Below, piece after piece: positions 9,598 to 17,148 of a DNA stretch of 42,663 nucleotides (the first letter of the stretch is position 1; each line of letters starts with the position of its first letter). The stretch comes from Trueperaceae bacterium. Lineage in GTDB: Bacteria > Deinococcota > Deinococci > Deinococcales > Trueperaceae. The notes beneath the pieces were generated by a model. That model saw nothing but the letters and a program-made list of their open reading frames with translations, made no database searches and had not been told where the DNA came from. Where the stretch lies: the NCBI GenBank assembly GCA_036381035.1, contig DASVDQ010000007.1, positions 1 through 42,663 of the forward strand. Reading direction: 5' to 3'. The position numbers and the translations under genes were made by a program.

Positions 9598-10806
9598 GTG
9601 GACGCTAGCAAGGGCCCCTGCCTCGTCACCGGCATCGCGGAGCTCTACACGCCTCACGAGCGCGTAGAGGACGCGGCGTTCGTCGTCGACGGCGGGCGCT
9701 TCGGCTGGGTGGGCCGGTCCGCCGAGGCGCCGCCCGAGGCGCACGCGCTGCCGCGGGTCGACCTGGGCGGGCGCGGCGTGCTGCCCGGCCTCGTCGACAG
9801 CCACACGCACCTCGTGTGGGACGGCAGCCGCGTCGCCGAGTACGCGCTGCGGTCGCAGGGCGCCTCGTACGAGGCGCTGCTCGCTTCCGGCGGCGGCATC
9901 CACGCGACCGTCAGGGCCACCAGGTCCGCCGGCGACGAGCGGCTCCACGGGCTGGCGCGGCGGCGCGCGGCGGCGTTCCTCCGCGGCGGCGTCACGACCC
10001 TCGAGGTCAAGTCGGGCTACGGGCTGACCACGGAGGAGGAGCTGCGACAGCTCGCCGTCGCGCGGCGGCTCGGCGACGAGGGGCCACAGCGCTTGACGAC
10101 CACGCTGCTGGCGCACGTGCCCGACCCCGAGGTCGACCGCGCCTACCACGTCGACAGGCTCGTGGCCGAGACGGTGCCGGAGGCCGCCGCGCGCGGCCTC
10201 GCCGACGCCGTCGACGTCTTCGTCGACAGGGGCGCCTTCACGCTCGACGAGGCGCGCAGGGTGCTGGAGGCCGGCCTCGCGGCGGGCCTCCAGGTCAAGG
10301 CGCACGCCGAGCAGCTCACGCGCACGGGCGCGGCCCGGCTCGTCGCCGAGCTGGGCGGCGTCTCGGCCGACCACCTGGAGCGCGCCACCGACGAGGACTT
10401 CGCGGCGCTGGCGGCGGCGGGCGTGGTGGCCACGGTGCTGCCGGGCGCGGCCGCCGTGCTGGGCGCCGGCCTGCCGGCGCCGGAGCGCTTCCGCGCCGCC
10501 GGCGTGAAGGTCGCCGTCGCCAGCGACCACAACCCCGGCTCGAGCCCGCTCTTCGGCCTGCTGCCGGCCCTGCAGCTCGCCGTGGCCGTCTACGGCTTCA
10601 CCGTCGACGAGACGCTGGTGGGCGCGACCGCGCACGCCGCCGACGCGCTGCGCCTGCCCGACGTGGGGCGCATCCGGCCCGGCGCGCACGCCGACTTCGT
10701 CGTGGCCGACGGACCGGAGGCGCTGCTGCCCCTCTACGGCTGGGGCGAGCCTCTCGTGCACGAGGTCGTGATCGGCGGCGTCACCGCCTGGCGCCGCGGG
10801 GGCTGA
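9598..10806 (+). CDS. hutI: Imidazolonepropionase (histidine degradation)
   Basis: HutI hydrolyses 4-imidazolone-5-propionate to N-formimino-L-glutamate, the third step of histidine catabolism. The 402-residue protein shows the amidohydrolase metal motif DSHTHLVWDGSR, then GGGI, KSGYGLTTEEEL, HAEQL (metal or substrate histidine), ADHLE, LPGAAAVL and SDHNPGSSP, in the order and spacing of the family. The GTG start at 9598 follows a -10-like TATCCT by 10 nt. The gene is transcribed divergently from pst and convergently with the amidohydrolase at 10875. No hutH, hutU or hutG is nearby, so the rest of the pathway, if present, is elsewhere. Confidence 0.95.
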   Translation: MDASKGPCLVTGIAELYTPHERVEDAAFVVDGGRFGWVGRSAEAPPEAHALPRVDLGGRGVLPGLVDSHTHLVWDGSRVAEYALRSQGASYEALLASGGGIHATVRATRSAGDERLHGLARRRAAAFLRGGVTTLEVKSGYGLTTEEELRQLAVARRLGDEGPQRLTTTLLAHVPDPEVDRAYHVDRLVAETVPEAAARGLADAVDVFVDRGAFTLDEARRVLEAGLAAGLQVKAHAEQLTRTGAARLVAELGGVSADHLERATDEDFAALAAAGVVATVLPGAAAVLGAGLPAPERFRAAGVKVAVASDHNPGSSPLFGLLPALQLAVAVYGFTVDETLVGATAHAADALRLPDVGRIRPGAHADFVVADGPEALLPLYGWGEPLVHEVVIGGVTAWRRGG

Positions 10807-10836
10807 GGCGGCCGGCCTCCGCTCGGCGACGGTAGG

Positions 10837-10864
10837 GCGGTCCCGCGGACGCGCGCGGGACCGC
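10837..10864. terminator. Bidirectional hairpin between hutI and the amidohydrolase gene
   Basis: GCGGTCCCGCG (10837-10847) and CGCGGGACCGC (10854-10864) make a perfect 11-bp stem with a 6-nt loop in the 68-bp gap between convergent genes. There is no long T-run, but position and stability suggest it ends both transcripts. Confidence 0.6.
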
Positions 10865-10874
10865 GCCACGCTGA

Positions 10875-12461
10875 CTACAGCTCGCCGTACGTGAACACGC
10901 CGCCCTTGACCGTCGCGACCACAGCGAGGCCGTCGAGGCTGACGAGCGGGTCGTGCGACAGCACGACCATGTCGGCGTCGTAGCCCACGGCGAGGCGTCC
11001 CGACCGGCTCTCCCAGCCGATCGCGTAGGCGGCGCCGGCCGTGTACGCCAGCAGCGCCTCGTCGGGCGAGACGGCCTCGGCCGGGTTCAGCCTCTCGCCG
11101 CCCAGGCCGAGGCGGCGGCAGGCGGCGCGCAGGCCGGTGGGCACGTCGGGCGAGGCCACGGGGGTGTCCGAGCCGAACGCCAGCCTCGCTCCGGACCTCG
11201 CCAGGGAGCGCAGCGGGTAGGCGCGCTCGACGCGGTCCGCCAGCAGCGTCCCGATGGCCCCGGCGTCGAAGGTCAGGTGGATCGGCTGCACCGAGGCGAC
11301 CACGCCGAGGCGCCGGAAGCGCGGCAGGTCGCTCGGGTGGACGTGCTGGGCGTGCTCGAGGCGCGGGCGCAGGCCCGCCGCCTCCAGCTCCGCGGCGGAC
11401 GCCTCGAAGGCGTCGAGTACCGCGCGCACGGCGGCGTCGCCGATCGCGTGCACGACGGGCGCGAGCCCGGCGCGAACCGCCAGCGGCACCCTCTCGGCGA
11501 GGACCTCGGGCCCGTCGACGGCCATGCCCACGTCGGCGGTGCCGGCGTAGGGCTCGAGCATCCACGCGGTCTTGCTCCCGAGGGCGCCGTCGGCGAAGAA
11601 CTTCGCGCCGCCCACCTGGAAGTTGCGCCCACCCTGGCCCGTGGCGAGGCCGACCTCGGCCGCGGCCTCGAGCTGCTCCTGCGGCACGCAGGCCCACACC
11701 CTGAGCGGGTAGGCGTCGTCGCTGGCGGCGAGCGCCAGCTCCCGGAAGTACCCGGCGGGCTCGGCGGCCATGTGGTGCACGGTCGTGACGCCGCGCGCGG
11801 CCAGCGACTCGCCCGCGGCGGCCAGCGCCCGCCGCAGCTCGTCGCGTCCCGGCGCCGGGACCGCGTCGGCCACGAGGCGCCTGGCGGCCTCGAGGAGCAG
11901 GCCCGTCGGCCGGCCCCCCTCGTCCCTCACGACCACGCCGTCGGCCGGGTCCGGCGTGCCCTCCCCCACGCCGGCGCGCGCCAGCAGGGCGGCGCTGGCC
12001 CAGGCCGAGTGGTGGTCCTGGCTCGCCACGAGGGCCGGCCGGCCGCCCACCGCCTCCTCGAGCGCGTCGGCCTCGCCCCTGCCGATCGTGCGCAGGCCCC
12101 AGGTGTTCAGCGCCATGCCGGTCGCGCGCAGCAGCTCACCCGCGCCGAGGTCCGCCGCGTGGCGCCTCAGCAGGTCGAGGGCGTCGTCGAACGTGCGCGC
12201 GGGGGCGAGGTCGAGGCGCGAGAGCTCGAGGCCGTGCTGGGTGAGGTGGACGTGGGAGTCGTGGAAACCGGGCATGAGGCAGGCTCCGCCCAGCTCGAAG
12301 ACCTCCGTCTCCGGCCCGGCCAGCTCGTGCAGCTCGCTCGGCGAGCCGAGCGCGAGGACGCGTCCGCCGCGCACGGCCACGCCCCCCTCGCGCGGGCGAG
12401 AGGGGTCCATCGTCAGCACCGAGCCGAGGAAGATCGCGTCGGCGTGGGCCGTCACGCTCAC
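10875..12461 (-). CDS. Amidohydrolase of the YtcJ / amidohydrolase-3 family
   Basis: This is a predicted metal-dependent hydrolase of an amide or related C-N bond; the substrate is unknown. The 528-residue protein has a small N-terminal beta domain, the HxH metal motif in GFHDSHVHL (residues 70 and 72), KFFADGALGSKTAWM, HAIGDAAV, LEHAQHVHPSD, the barrel-end aspartate in FGSDTPVASPDVP, and a closing YDADMVVLSHDPL. This pattern is typical of YtcJ-like exoenzymes and of N-substituted formamide deformylase. The GTG start at 12461 overlaps the stop of the upstream enoyl-CoA hydratase (GTGA). The same frame stays open upstream, but that part is only a shadow of the neighbouring gene. Annotated relatives are often mis-called imidazolonepropionase because of motif similarity. 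Confidence 0.88.
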   Translation of the reverse strand: MSVTAHADAIFLGSVLTMDPSRPREGGVAVRGGRVLALGSPSELHELAGPETEVFELGGACLMPGFHDSHVHLTQHGLELSRLDLAPARTFDDALDLLRRHAADLGAGELLRATGMALNTWGLRTIGRGEADALEEAVGGRPALVASQDHHSAWASAALLARAGVGEGTPDPADGVVVRDEGGRPTGLLLEAARRLVADAVPAPGRDELRRALAAAGESLAARGVTTVHHMAAEPAGYFRELALAASDDAYPLRVWACVPQEQLEAAAEVGLATGQGGRNFQVGGAKFFADGALGSKTAWMLEPYAGTADVGMAVDGPEVLAERVPLAVRAGLAPVVHAIGDAAVRAVLDAFEASAAELEAAGLRPRLEHAQHVHPSDLPRFRRLGVVASVQPIHLTFDAGAIGTLLADRVERAYPLRSLARSGARLAFGSDTPVASPDVPTGLRAACRRLGLGGERLNPAEAVSPDEALLAYTAGAAYAIGWESRSGRLAVGYDADMVVLSHDPLVSLDGLAVVATVKGGVFTYGEL

Positions 12462-13234
12462 GCCCCCGTGAACGACGGCGCGCGCTTGGCGCGGAACGCC
12501 GCCACGCCCTCCCGGGCGTCGCGGCTGGAGGCGGCGCGCGCCTGCGCGGCGGCCTCGAGGGCCAGCTGCTCCTCGAGGTCGTTGGCCAGCGTGGCGCGGA
12601 GCTGCCGCTTCACCAGCGCGTAGCTCAGCGTCGGGCCGGCGGCGAGGCCCTTCACCAGCTCCCAGACGGCCTCGGCGAAGCCCTCCGCCGGCAGGACCCG
12701 CTCGACGAGGCCGATCGCCTTGGCCTCCTCGGCGCCCAGGCGGGCGTTGCCGAGCGCCAGGTCCATCGTCCGCCCCACGCCGATCAGCCGCGGGAGGTGG
12801 TAGCTGCAGCCGGCGTCCATGACCAGCCCGATCGCCGTGAAGCCGAGGGCGAAGAGCGCCGCGCTGGAGGCCACGCGCAGGTCGCAGGCGGCGGCGAGGC
12901 TGAGCCCCGCCCCCGCGGCCACGCCGTTCACGCCCGCCACGACGGGCTTGTCGAGGTCGACGATCGCGCGCACGACCGGGTGGTATGCGAGCTCGAGGAG
13001 CGCGCCGATGTCCTCGTCGACGGGGGTCGCGGCGAGGTCGGCGCCGGCGCAGAACCCGCGGCCCTCGCCGGTGAGGAGGACCGCGCGCACCGCGGGGTCC
13101 GCCGCCTCGCCGGTGAGCGCGGCGGAGAGCTCCTCCAGCGTGCGGGGCGTGAGGGCGTTGAGCACCTCGGGGCGGTCGATGACGATGCGGAGCGCGGGCC
13201 CCTCGCGCTCCAGGCGCAGGTCCTCGTAGGCCAT
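12458..13234 (-). CDS. Enoyl-CoA hydratase/isomerase family protein (PaaG-like)
   Basis: This is a crotonase-fold enzyme acting on acyl-CoA thioesters. The 258-residue length is standard. Oxyanion-hole segments are GEGRGFCAGADL and NGVAAGAGLSLA. The region GLVMDAGCSYHLPRLIG keeps the Asp used by PaaG-type isomerases and lacks the usual glutamate pattern of classical hydratases. A PaaG-like 2-(1,2-epoxy-1,2-dihydrophenyl)acetyl-CoA isomerase is therefore a reasonable guess, but no paa genes are nearby. The ATG start at 13234 lies 9 bp after the RNHCP gene, with no Shine-Dalgarno but with a TAGACT box 6 nt upstream. It is coupled to the amidohydrolase by a GTGA overlap. Substrate is uncertain; fold and family are secure. 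Confidence 0.92.
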   Translation of the reverse strand: MAYEDLRLEREGPALRIVIDRPEVLNALTPRTLEELSAALTGEAADPAVRAVLLTGEGRGFCAGADLAATPVDEDIGALLELAYHPVVRAIVDLDKPVVAGVNGVAAGAGLSLAAACDLRVASSAALFALGFTAIGLVMDAGCSYHLPRLIGVGRTMDLALGNARLGAEEAKAIGLVERVLPAEGFAEAVWELVKGLAAGPTLSYALVKRQLRATLANDLEEQLALEAAAQARAASSRDAREGVAAFRAKRAPSFTGA

Positions 13235-13240
13235 GCCGCG

Positions 13241-13246
13241 AGTCTA
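13241..13246 (-). promoter_or_regulatory. Putative internal -10 box (TAGACT) for the enoyl-CoA hydratase gene
   Basis: TAGACT on the minus strand ends 6 nt before ATG 13234. Its first three bases are the TAG stop codon of the RNHCP gene. The same hexamer with a 7-nt spacer precedes the rluD-type gene at 39045. Confidence 0.4.
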
Positions 13247-13588
13247 CATCCGGTGCGGGACGGCTCCGGCGGCCACCCTGGCGAGGGCGGCGACGTCGTC
13301 CGGTTGGCGCGGGTCCTCGAGCGCGGCCTTGTTGCGCCTCACCTCGCCGCAGCGGCGGCAGCGGTGCACGACCACCCAGCCCTTCTTGCCGGTCAGCTCG
13401 GCGCCCACGGGCTCCATCACGCCGCCGCAGTCGTTCGCGCGGTCGCCGGGGTTCACGTCGACGTGCAGCGAGCAGAGGCAGTAGGGGCAGTGGTTGCGGT
13501 AGCCGCCGGAGACGAGGGGCAGGACGTCCGCGCCGCACTCGGCGCAGGTGAAGGGCCGGTTCGCGCCCTGGCCGACGAAGCGCTTCAC
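13244..13588 (-). CDS. RNHCP domain zinc-ribbon-like protein
   Basis: A small 114-residue protein named after its own motif, RNHCPYCLCSLHVD (about residues 32-45). Pairs of cysteines in FTCAECG, CPYC and HRCRRCGEVRRNK look like zinc-ribbon ligands. The family (RNHCP) is widespread, but its function is unknown; nucleic-acid binding is a guess from the zinc-ribbon look and the basic surface. The GTG start at 13588 is chosen because the conserved N-terminus KRFVGQGANRPFTC begins there and TATGCT lies 8 nt upstream. It is followed after 9 bp by the enoyl-CoA hydratase gene. A longer open frame upstream is a shadow of the ABC-F gene. Confidence 0.85.
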   Translation of the reverse strand: MKRFVGQGANRPFTCAECGADVLPLVSGGYRNHCPYCLCSLHVDVNPGDRANDCGGVMEPVGAELTGKKGWVVVHRCRRCGEVRRNKAALEDPRQPDDVAALARVAAGAVPHRM

Positions 13589-13596
13589 TCCCCGGC

Positions 13597-13606
13597 AGCA
13601 TACGGT
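13597..13606. promoter_or_regulatory. Overlapping divergent -10 boxes for the RNHCP and ABC-F genes
   Basis: On the minus strand TATGCT (13602-13597) is 8 nt from the RNHCP GTG. On the plus strand TACGGT (13601-13606) would serve the ABC-F gene with a leader of about 39 nt containing GGAGG. The two boxes share the bases TA at 13601-13602. Confidence 0.35.
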
Positions 13607-13651
13607 GGTGGGAGTGGTGGCGAACGACCCCGTCCTACCAGCGGAGGCGGC

Positions 13652-16108
13652 GTGGAGCTGATCGCGCTGCGCGGCGTGACGCTGGCCCGGCCCGGGGCGC
13701 CGGACGCGCCGCCGCTGCTGGCCGGGGTCGACCTGGACCTGGCGGAGGGCGCGCGCGTCGGCCTGGTGGGGCGCAGCGGCGCGGGCAAGAGCTCGCTCCT
13801 CGCCCTGCTGTCGGGCAGGCTGCCGCCCGCGTCCGGCCGCGTGGTGAAGGCGCCGGGGGTGCGCGTCGCCCTCCTCGCGCAGGCGCCGCCGCGGTCGGAG
13901 GCCGGCACGGTCTGGGAGGTCGCCGCGGCGGGGCTCGACGAGCTCAGGTCGCTCGAGCGGGCCATGCGCGCCGCCGAGCGCGACGTGGCCGCCGGCGTGC
14001 CGGGGGCGGAGGACCGCCTGGCGGCGCTCGCCTCCGAGCACGAGCGCCTCGGGGGCTACGCCGCCGCGGCGCGCCTGCGCGAGGTGCTCCACGCGCTGGG
14101 CTTCCCCGCGGCGAGACACGGCGAGGCCGCTGCCGACCTGTCGGCGGGCGAGCGCCGGCGGCTGGCGCTGGCGGCCGCGCTGGCCGCCCCCTGCGACGTC
14201 CTGCTCCTCGACGAGCCGACGAACCACCTCGACCTGCCGGCGCGCGCCTGGCTCGAGCGGCACCTCGCCGGCCGCGGCGGCGCCCTGGTGCTCGTGAGCC
14301 ACGACAGGGACCTGCTGACGGCGGCCACGAACCGCACGGCGTTCCTCGCCGGCGGACGCCTGCGTTCGTACCCCGACGGGTACGACAGGGCCGCGCGCCG
14401 CGCCGCCGCCGACGACGCGTCGTCGGAACGCAGGGCGCGCGAGCTGCGTCGGGAGGCGCGTCGCCTCGAGCGGGTCGCCGCCGAGCTCGCGCGCCACGGG
14501 CGGCGCTCGCGCGCCCGGGAGCGTCGGGCCGACGAGCTGGCGCGCTCCGCCGACGCGGCCGCCGTCGCTCGGGTTCGCGTCGACGGCCCGCGCCTCCCGG
14601 GCGCCGAGGCGAGGAGACGGCCCCGCGGGACGCTGCTCGACGCCGCGCGGCTGACGGTGCCGGGCCTGCTCGAGGGCGGCAGGGTGCGGCTGGCGGCGGG
14701 CGACAGCGTCGCCCTGATGGGCCCGAACGGCAGCGGCAAGAGCACGCTCCTCCGCCTCCTGGCCGGCGAGGCCAGGTCGGCCGACCCCGCGGCACGCGTC
14801 GAGTACGCGCCGGCCCTGCGGCTCGTCCGCGTCGGTCAGGAGGACGGGGGGCTGGCGGCGCGCGAGCCCGTGCTCGACCAGCTGGCCCGCGTGCTGGGCG
14901 CGGACGCGGCGCGCTCGCGGCTCGCCGCCGCCGGCCTGCCCCACGCGGCCTGGTCCCTGCCGCCGGAGCGCCTCTCGGGCGGCGAGAGGGCCCGCGCCGG
15001 CCTCGCGCTGGCGCTGGCGCTGTCGCCCGACGTGCTGCTCCTCGACGAGCCGGACAACGACCTCGACCTGCACGCGATCGAGGCGCTGGAGGAGGCGCTG
15101 CGAGAGCTCGTCGCCGCGGGCTGCGCCCTCGTGCTGGCCACGCACGACAGGCGGCTGGCGGCCTCCACGTGCCGCCGCGCCTGGTCCGTTGGGGGCGGCA
15201 GGCTCGCCGCCTACGCGAGCGTCAGGGCCTACCTGCGCGGCGAGGCGCCGGTGCCGCCCGAGACGTTCTTCGCCTCGGCGGGCGGCGAGGCCACGGAAGC
15301 CGCTTCTGCCGCTGGCGAGCCAGGGGAACCAGAGGCGCCGCCCGACCCGCTCGCCGAGCTGGAGTCGGAGCGCGCGGAGCTGCTCGACAGGCTGTCCGAC
15401 CCCGTGGGCCTCTCGGAGCGCGACCTCGCCCGCGCCCGCGCTCGCCTCCTCGAGGTCGAGGGCGAGGTCATGCGCCTCCTCGACGCGCGACTGCCGCCCC
15501 CGGCGCCGCGCTACGCCTTCAGGGAGCGGGGGATGGCCCTGGTCGCCGACGCCGTCCCCGAGGCCGACGAGCCGCTGTGGGTGGTGGCGCCGGCGGAGGG
15601 CGGGCCCACGGCGCGCATCGCGTCGGGCGCGGCGCCCGCGCCGGACCCCGCCTCGGGTGACGAGCCCTGTGCCGCGTCCGGCGACGAGCCGCCCCGTACC
15701 GAGGGTCCGACGCCTCCCCGCCCGCGCCTCGAGGTCAGGCTACTCGGCGACGTCGCGCACCTCGCGCTCGTCGCTCCCGACGGGGCGTGCGCGCTGCCGC
15801 ACGTCGCCGCCGCGCTGCTCGACGCCGGCACGCGCCTGGCGTTCACGGTCGCGGGCGCGGCGCGGGCGCAGGCCTGGGTCGAGGAGCGCGTCCCCGACAC
15901 CCTGCTGGCGCGCGGCGACGGCGGCTGGCGGTTCCTCGACCTGGGCGGCTACCTCGCGGCCGAGGGCTGGACGCGGGGGCGCGGCCGCTCGTCGCGACCG
16001 CGCGGCGCGCGCGGGAGACCCGAGCGGGCGGTCGACGCCGGACCGCGGCTGTCGCCCGGCGGCGCCGGGCGGAAGCGCCGGCGACCGCGGAGGAGGTCGG
16101 GGACATGA
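13652..16108 (+). CDS. ABC-F family ATPase with long C-terminal extension
   Basis: ABC-F proteins carry two ATPase domains and no membrane part; many act on ribosomes. Domain 1 has Walker A GRSGAGKSS (about residues 39-47), signature LSAGERRRLALA and Walker B LLLDEPTNHLDL (about 185). Domain 2 has GPNGSGKST (about 356), LSGGERARAG and LLLDEPDNDLDL, a divergent D-loop. The inter-domain linker is Arg/Glu-rich. About 280 residues then follow domain 2: a coiled coil (about 565-610), a YAFRERGMALVAD segment, a Pro/Ala linker, a small predicted alpha/beta module (about 690-775) and a very basic tail. The GTG start at 13652 has GGAGG 5 nt upstream. The stop overlaps the DUF3810 start (ATGA). The ATPase part is certain; the extension is unrecognised. 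Confidence 0.88.
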   Translation: MELIALRGVTLARPGAPDAPPLLAGVDLDLAEGARVGLVGRSGAGKSSLLALLSGRLPPASGRVVKAPGVRVALLAQAPPRSEAGTVWEVAAAGLDELRSLERAMRAAERDVAAGVPGAEDRLAALASEHERLGGYAAAARLREVLHALGFPAARHGEAAADLSAGERRRLALAAALAAPCDVLLLDEPTNHLDLPARAWLERHLAGRGGALVLVSHDRDLLTAATNRTAFLAGGRLRSYPDGYDRAARRAAADDASSERRARELRREARRLERVAAELARHGRRSRARERRADELARSADAAAVARVRVDGPRLPGAEARRRPRGTLLDAARLTVPGLLEGGRVRLAAGDSVALMGPNGSGKSTLLRLLAGEARSADPAARVEYAPALRLVRVGQEDGGLAAREPVLDQLARVLGADAARSRLAAAGLPHAAWSLPPERLSGGERARAGLALALALSPDVLLLDEPDNDLDLHAIEALEEALRELVAAGCALVLATHDRRLAASTCRRAWSVGGGRLAAYASVRAYLRGEAPVPPETFFASAGGEATEAASAAGEPGEPEAPPDPLAELESERAELLDRLSDPVGLSERDLARARARLLEVEGEVMRLLDARLPPPAPRYAFRERGMALVADAVPEADEPLWVVAPAEGGPTARIASGAAPAPDPASGDEPCAASGDEPPRTEGPTPPRPRLEVRLLGDVAHLALVAPDGACALPHVAAALLDAGTRLAFTVAGAARAQAWVEERVPDTLLARGDGGWRFLDLGGYLAAEGWTRGRGRSSRPRGARGRPERAVDAGPRLSPGGAGRKRRRPRRRSGT

Positions 16109-17148
16109 GACCGTTCTCGCGCTGGTGGACCTGGGCCCTCGTGGGAGCGGCCCTGCAGCTCTTCCCCTGGCCGGCGCCGGTGGCGGACGCCGTCTACCTC
16201 GGCGTCACCCTGCCGGCGTGGTCGCGCGTGACGTCGCGGGTCGTGGGCGCGGTGCCGCTGTCGGTGACGGCGGGCTTGGTCCTCTTCGGCGCGGCCGCGC
16301 TGCTCGCGCTGCTGGCCTGGCCCGGCGGCGCCCGGAGGGCCGGGCGCGCGCTCGGCTGGTGCGTCGCCGTCCTGCTGCTGACGTTCCCGTTCGCGTTCGG
16401 CCTCGGCTACCGCACGACGCCGATCGCTCCCGTGGGCGAGGCGGCGCCCCCGGAGGCCTACGCCGCCGCCCGCGAGGCGGTCCTCGACCGGCTGGCGGCG
16501 TCGGCGGGTCCGGGACGAGCCGCGCTGGCCGCCGGCGCGCCGGACGCGTCGGCCCTCGCCGCCTGCGTGTCGTCCACGGCCGCGGAGCTGCGCGAACGTC
16601 CGGCGCCGGCCGTGCCCGACGCGGTGAAGCGGCTGCCGGCCGGCTCCCTGCTGGCCCTCGGCTTCTCGGGGGTCGTGTCGCCGTGGCTGCTCGAGCCCCA
16701 CGCCGACGCCGGCTCCCCCCCTGCCGCCGCCACGGCGGTCGCCCTCCACGAGCTGGCCCACACGGCCGGCTTCGCCCGCGAGGCCGAGGCCGAGGCCGTG
16801 GCGCTGCTGGCGGGACTCGGCTGCGACGACCCGGCCGCCGCCTACGCGGCCGCCCTGCGCGCTGCCGCCCGCCTGGCGTCGCGCCTGCCCGCTCCCGAGC
16901 GCGCGGCCTACGTGGCCTCGTGGCCGGCCGGAGCGGCTGACGACCTGGAGGCCGCCGCGGCGGCCGCGTCGCGCTACCGCAGGGCCGCGCTGGCCGACGC
17001 GGCGGCGCGCGCCTACGACGCCTACCTCGTCGGCCAGGGCACCGCGGGCGGCATCGACGACTACGACAGGTCGATCGACGCGCTAGTCAGGCTCCTCGGC
17101 TCGCGCGGCCCGGCGTCCTCAGCCGGTGACGGCGTCGCCCGGCGCTGA
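16105..17148 (+). CDS. DUF3810-type membrane protein with HExxH metalloprotease motif
   Basis: This 347-residue protein has about three N-terminal membrane helices (roughly residues 8-28, 50-73 and 85-105). A soluble domain follows, with HELAHTAGFAREAEAEA at about 215-231. HExxH plus a downstream Glu is a zinc metalloprotease arrangement and is the hallmark of the DUF3810 family, whose substrate is unknown. ATG 16105 overlaps the ABC-F stop (ATGA), and GGAGG lies 10 nt upstream, so both products are probably made together. The 3' end overlaps oligopeptidase A tail-to-tail by 30 bp. The alternative is a catalytically silent relative, but the motif residues are intact. Confidence 0.8.
   Translation: MRPFSRWWTWALVGAALQLFPWPAPVADAVYLGVTLPAWSRVTSRVVGAVPLSVTAGLVLFGAAALLALLAWPGGARRAGRALGWCVAVLLLTFPFAFGLGYRTTPIAPVGEAAPPEAYAAAREAVLDRLAASAGPGRAALAAGAPDASALAACVSSTAAELRERPAPAVPDAVKRLPAGSLLALGFSGVVSPWLLEPHADAGSPPAAATAVALHELAHTAGFAREAEAEAVALLAGLGCDDPAAAYAAALRAAARLASRLPAPERAAYVASWPAGAADDLEAAAAAASRYRRAALADAAARAYDAYLVGQGTAGGIDDYDRSIDALVRLLGSRGPASSAGDGVARR

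Noticed and set aside
9486-9635. Longer start for pstS
   Set aside because: Would place about 50 Arg/Pro-rich residues before the signal peptide; TTG 9485 with GGAGGT gives a normal secretion signal.
9520-11697. A 725-residue minus-strand frame across hutI and into the amidohydrolase region
   Set aside because: It is antisense to hutI and has no recognisable domain; hutI has all family motifs.
12797-13651. Upstream extension of the ABC-F frame
   Set aside because: It is antisense to the hydratase and RNHCP genes and low-complexity; GTG 13652 has a ribosome-binding site.
13589-15145. N-terminal 500 residues of a minus-strand frame that ends in the RNHCP protein
   Set aside because: This part is a shadow of the ABC-F gene; only the last 114 residues, after GTG 13588, are real.
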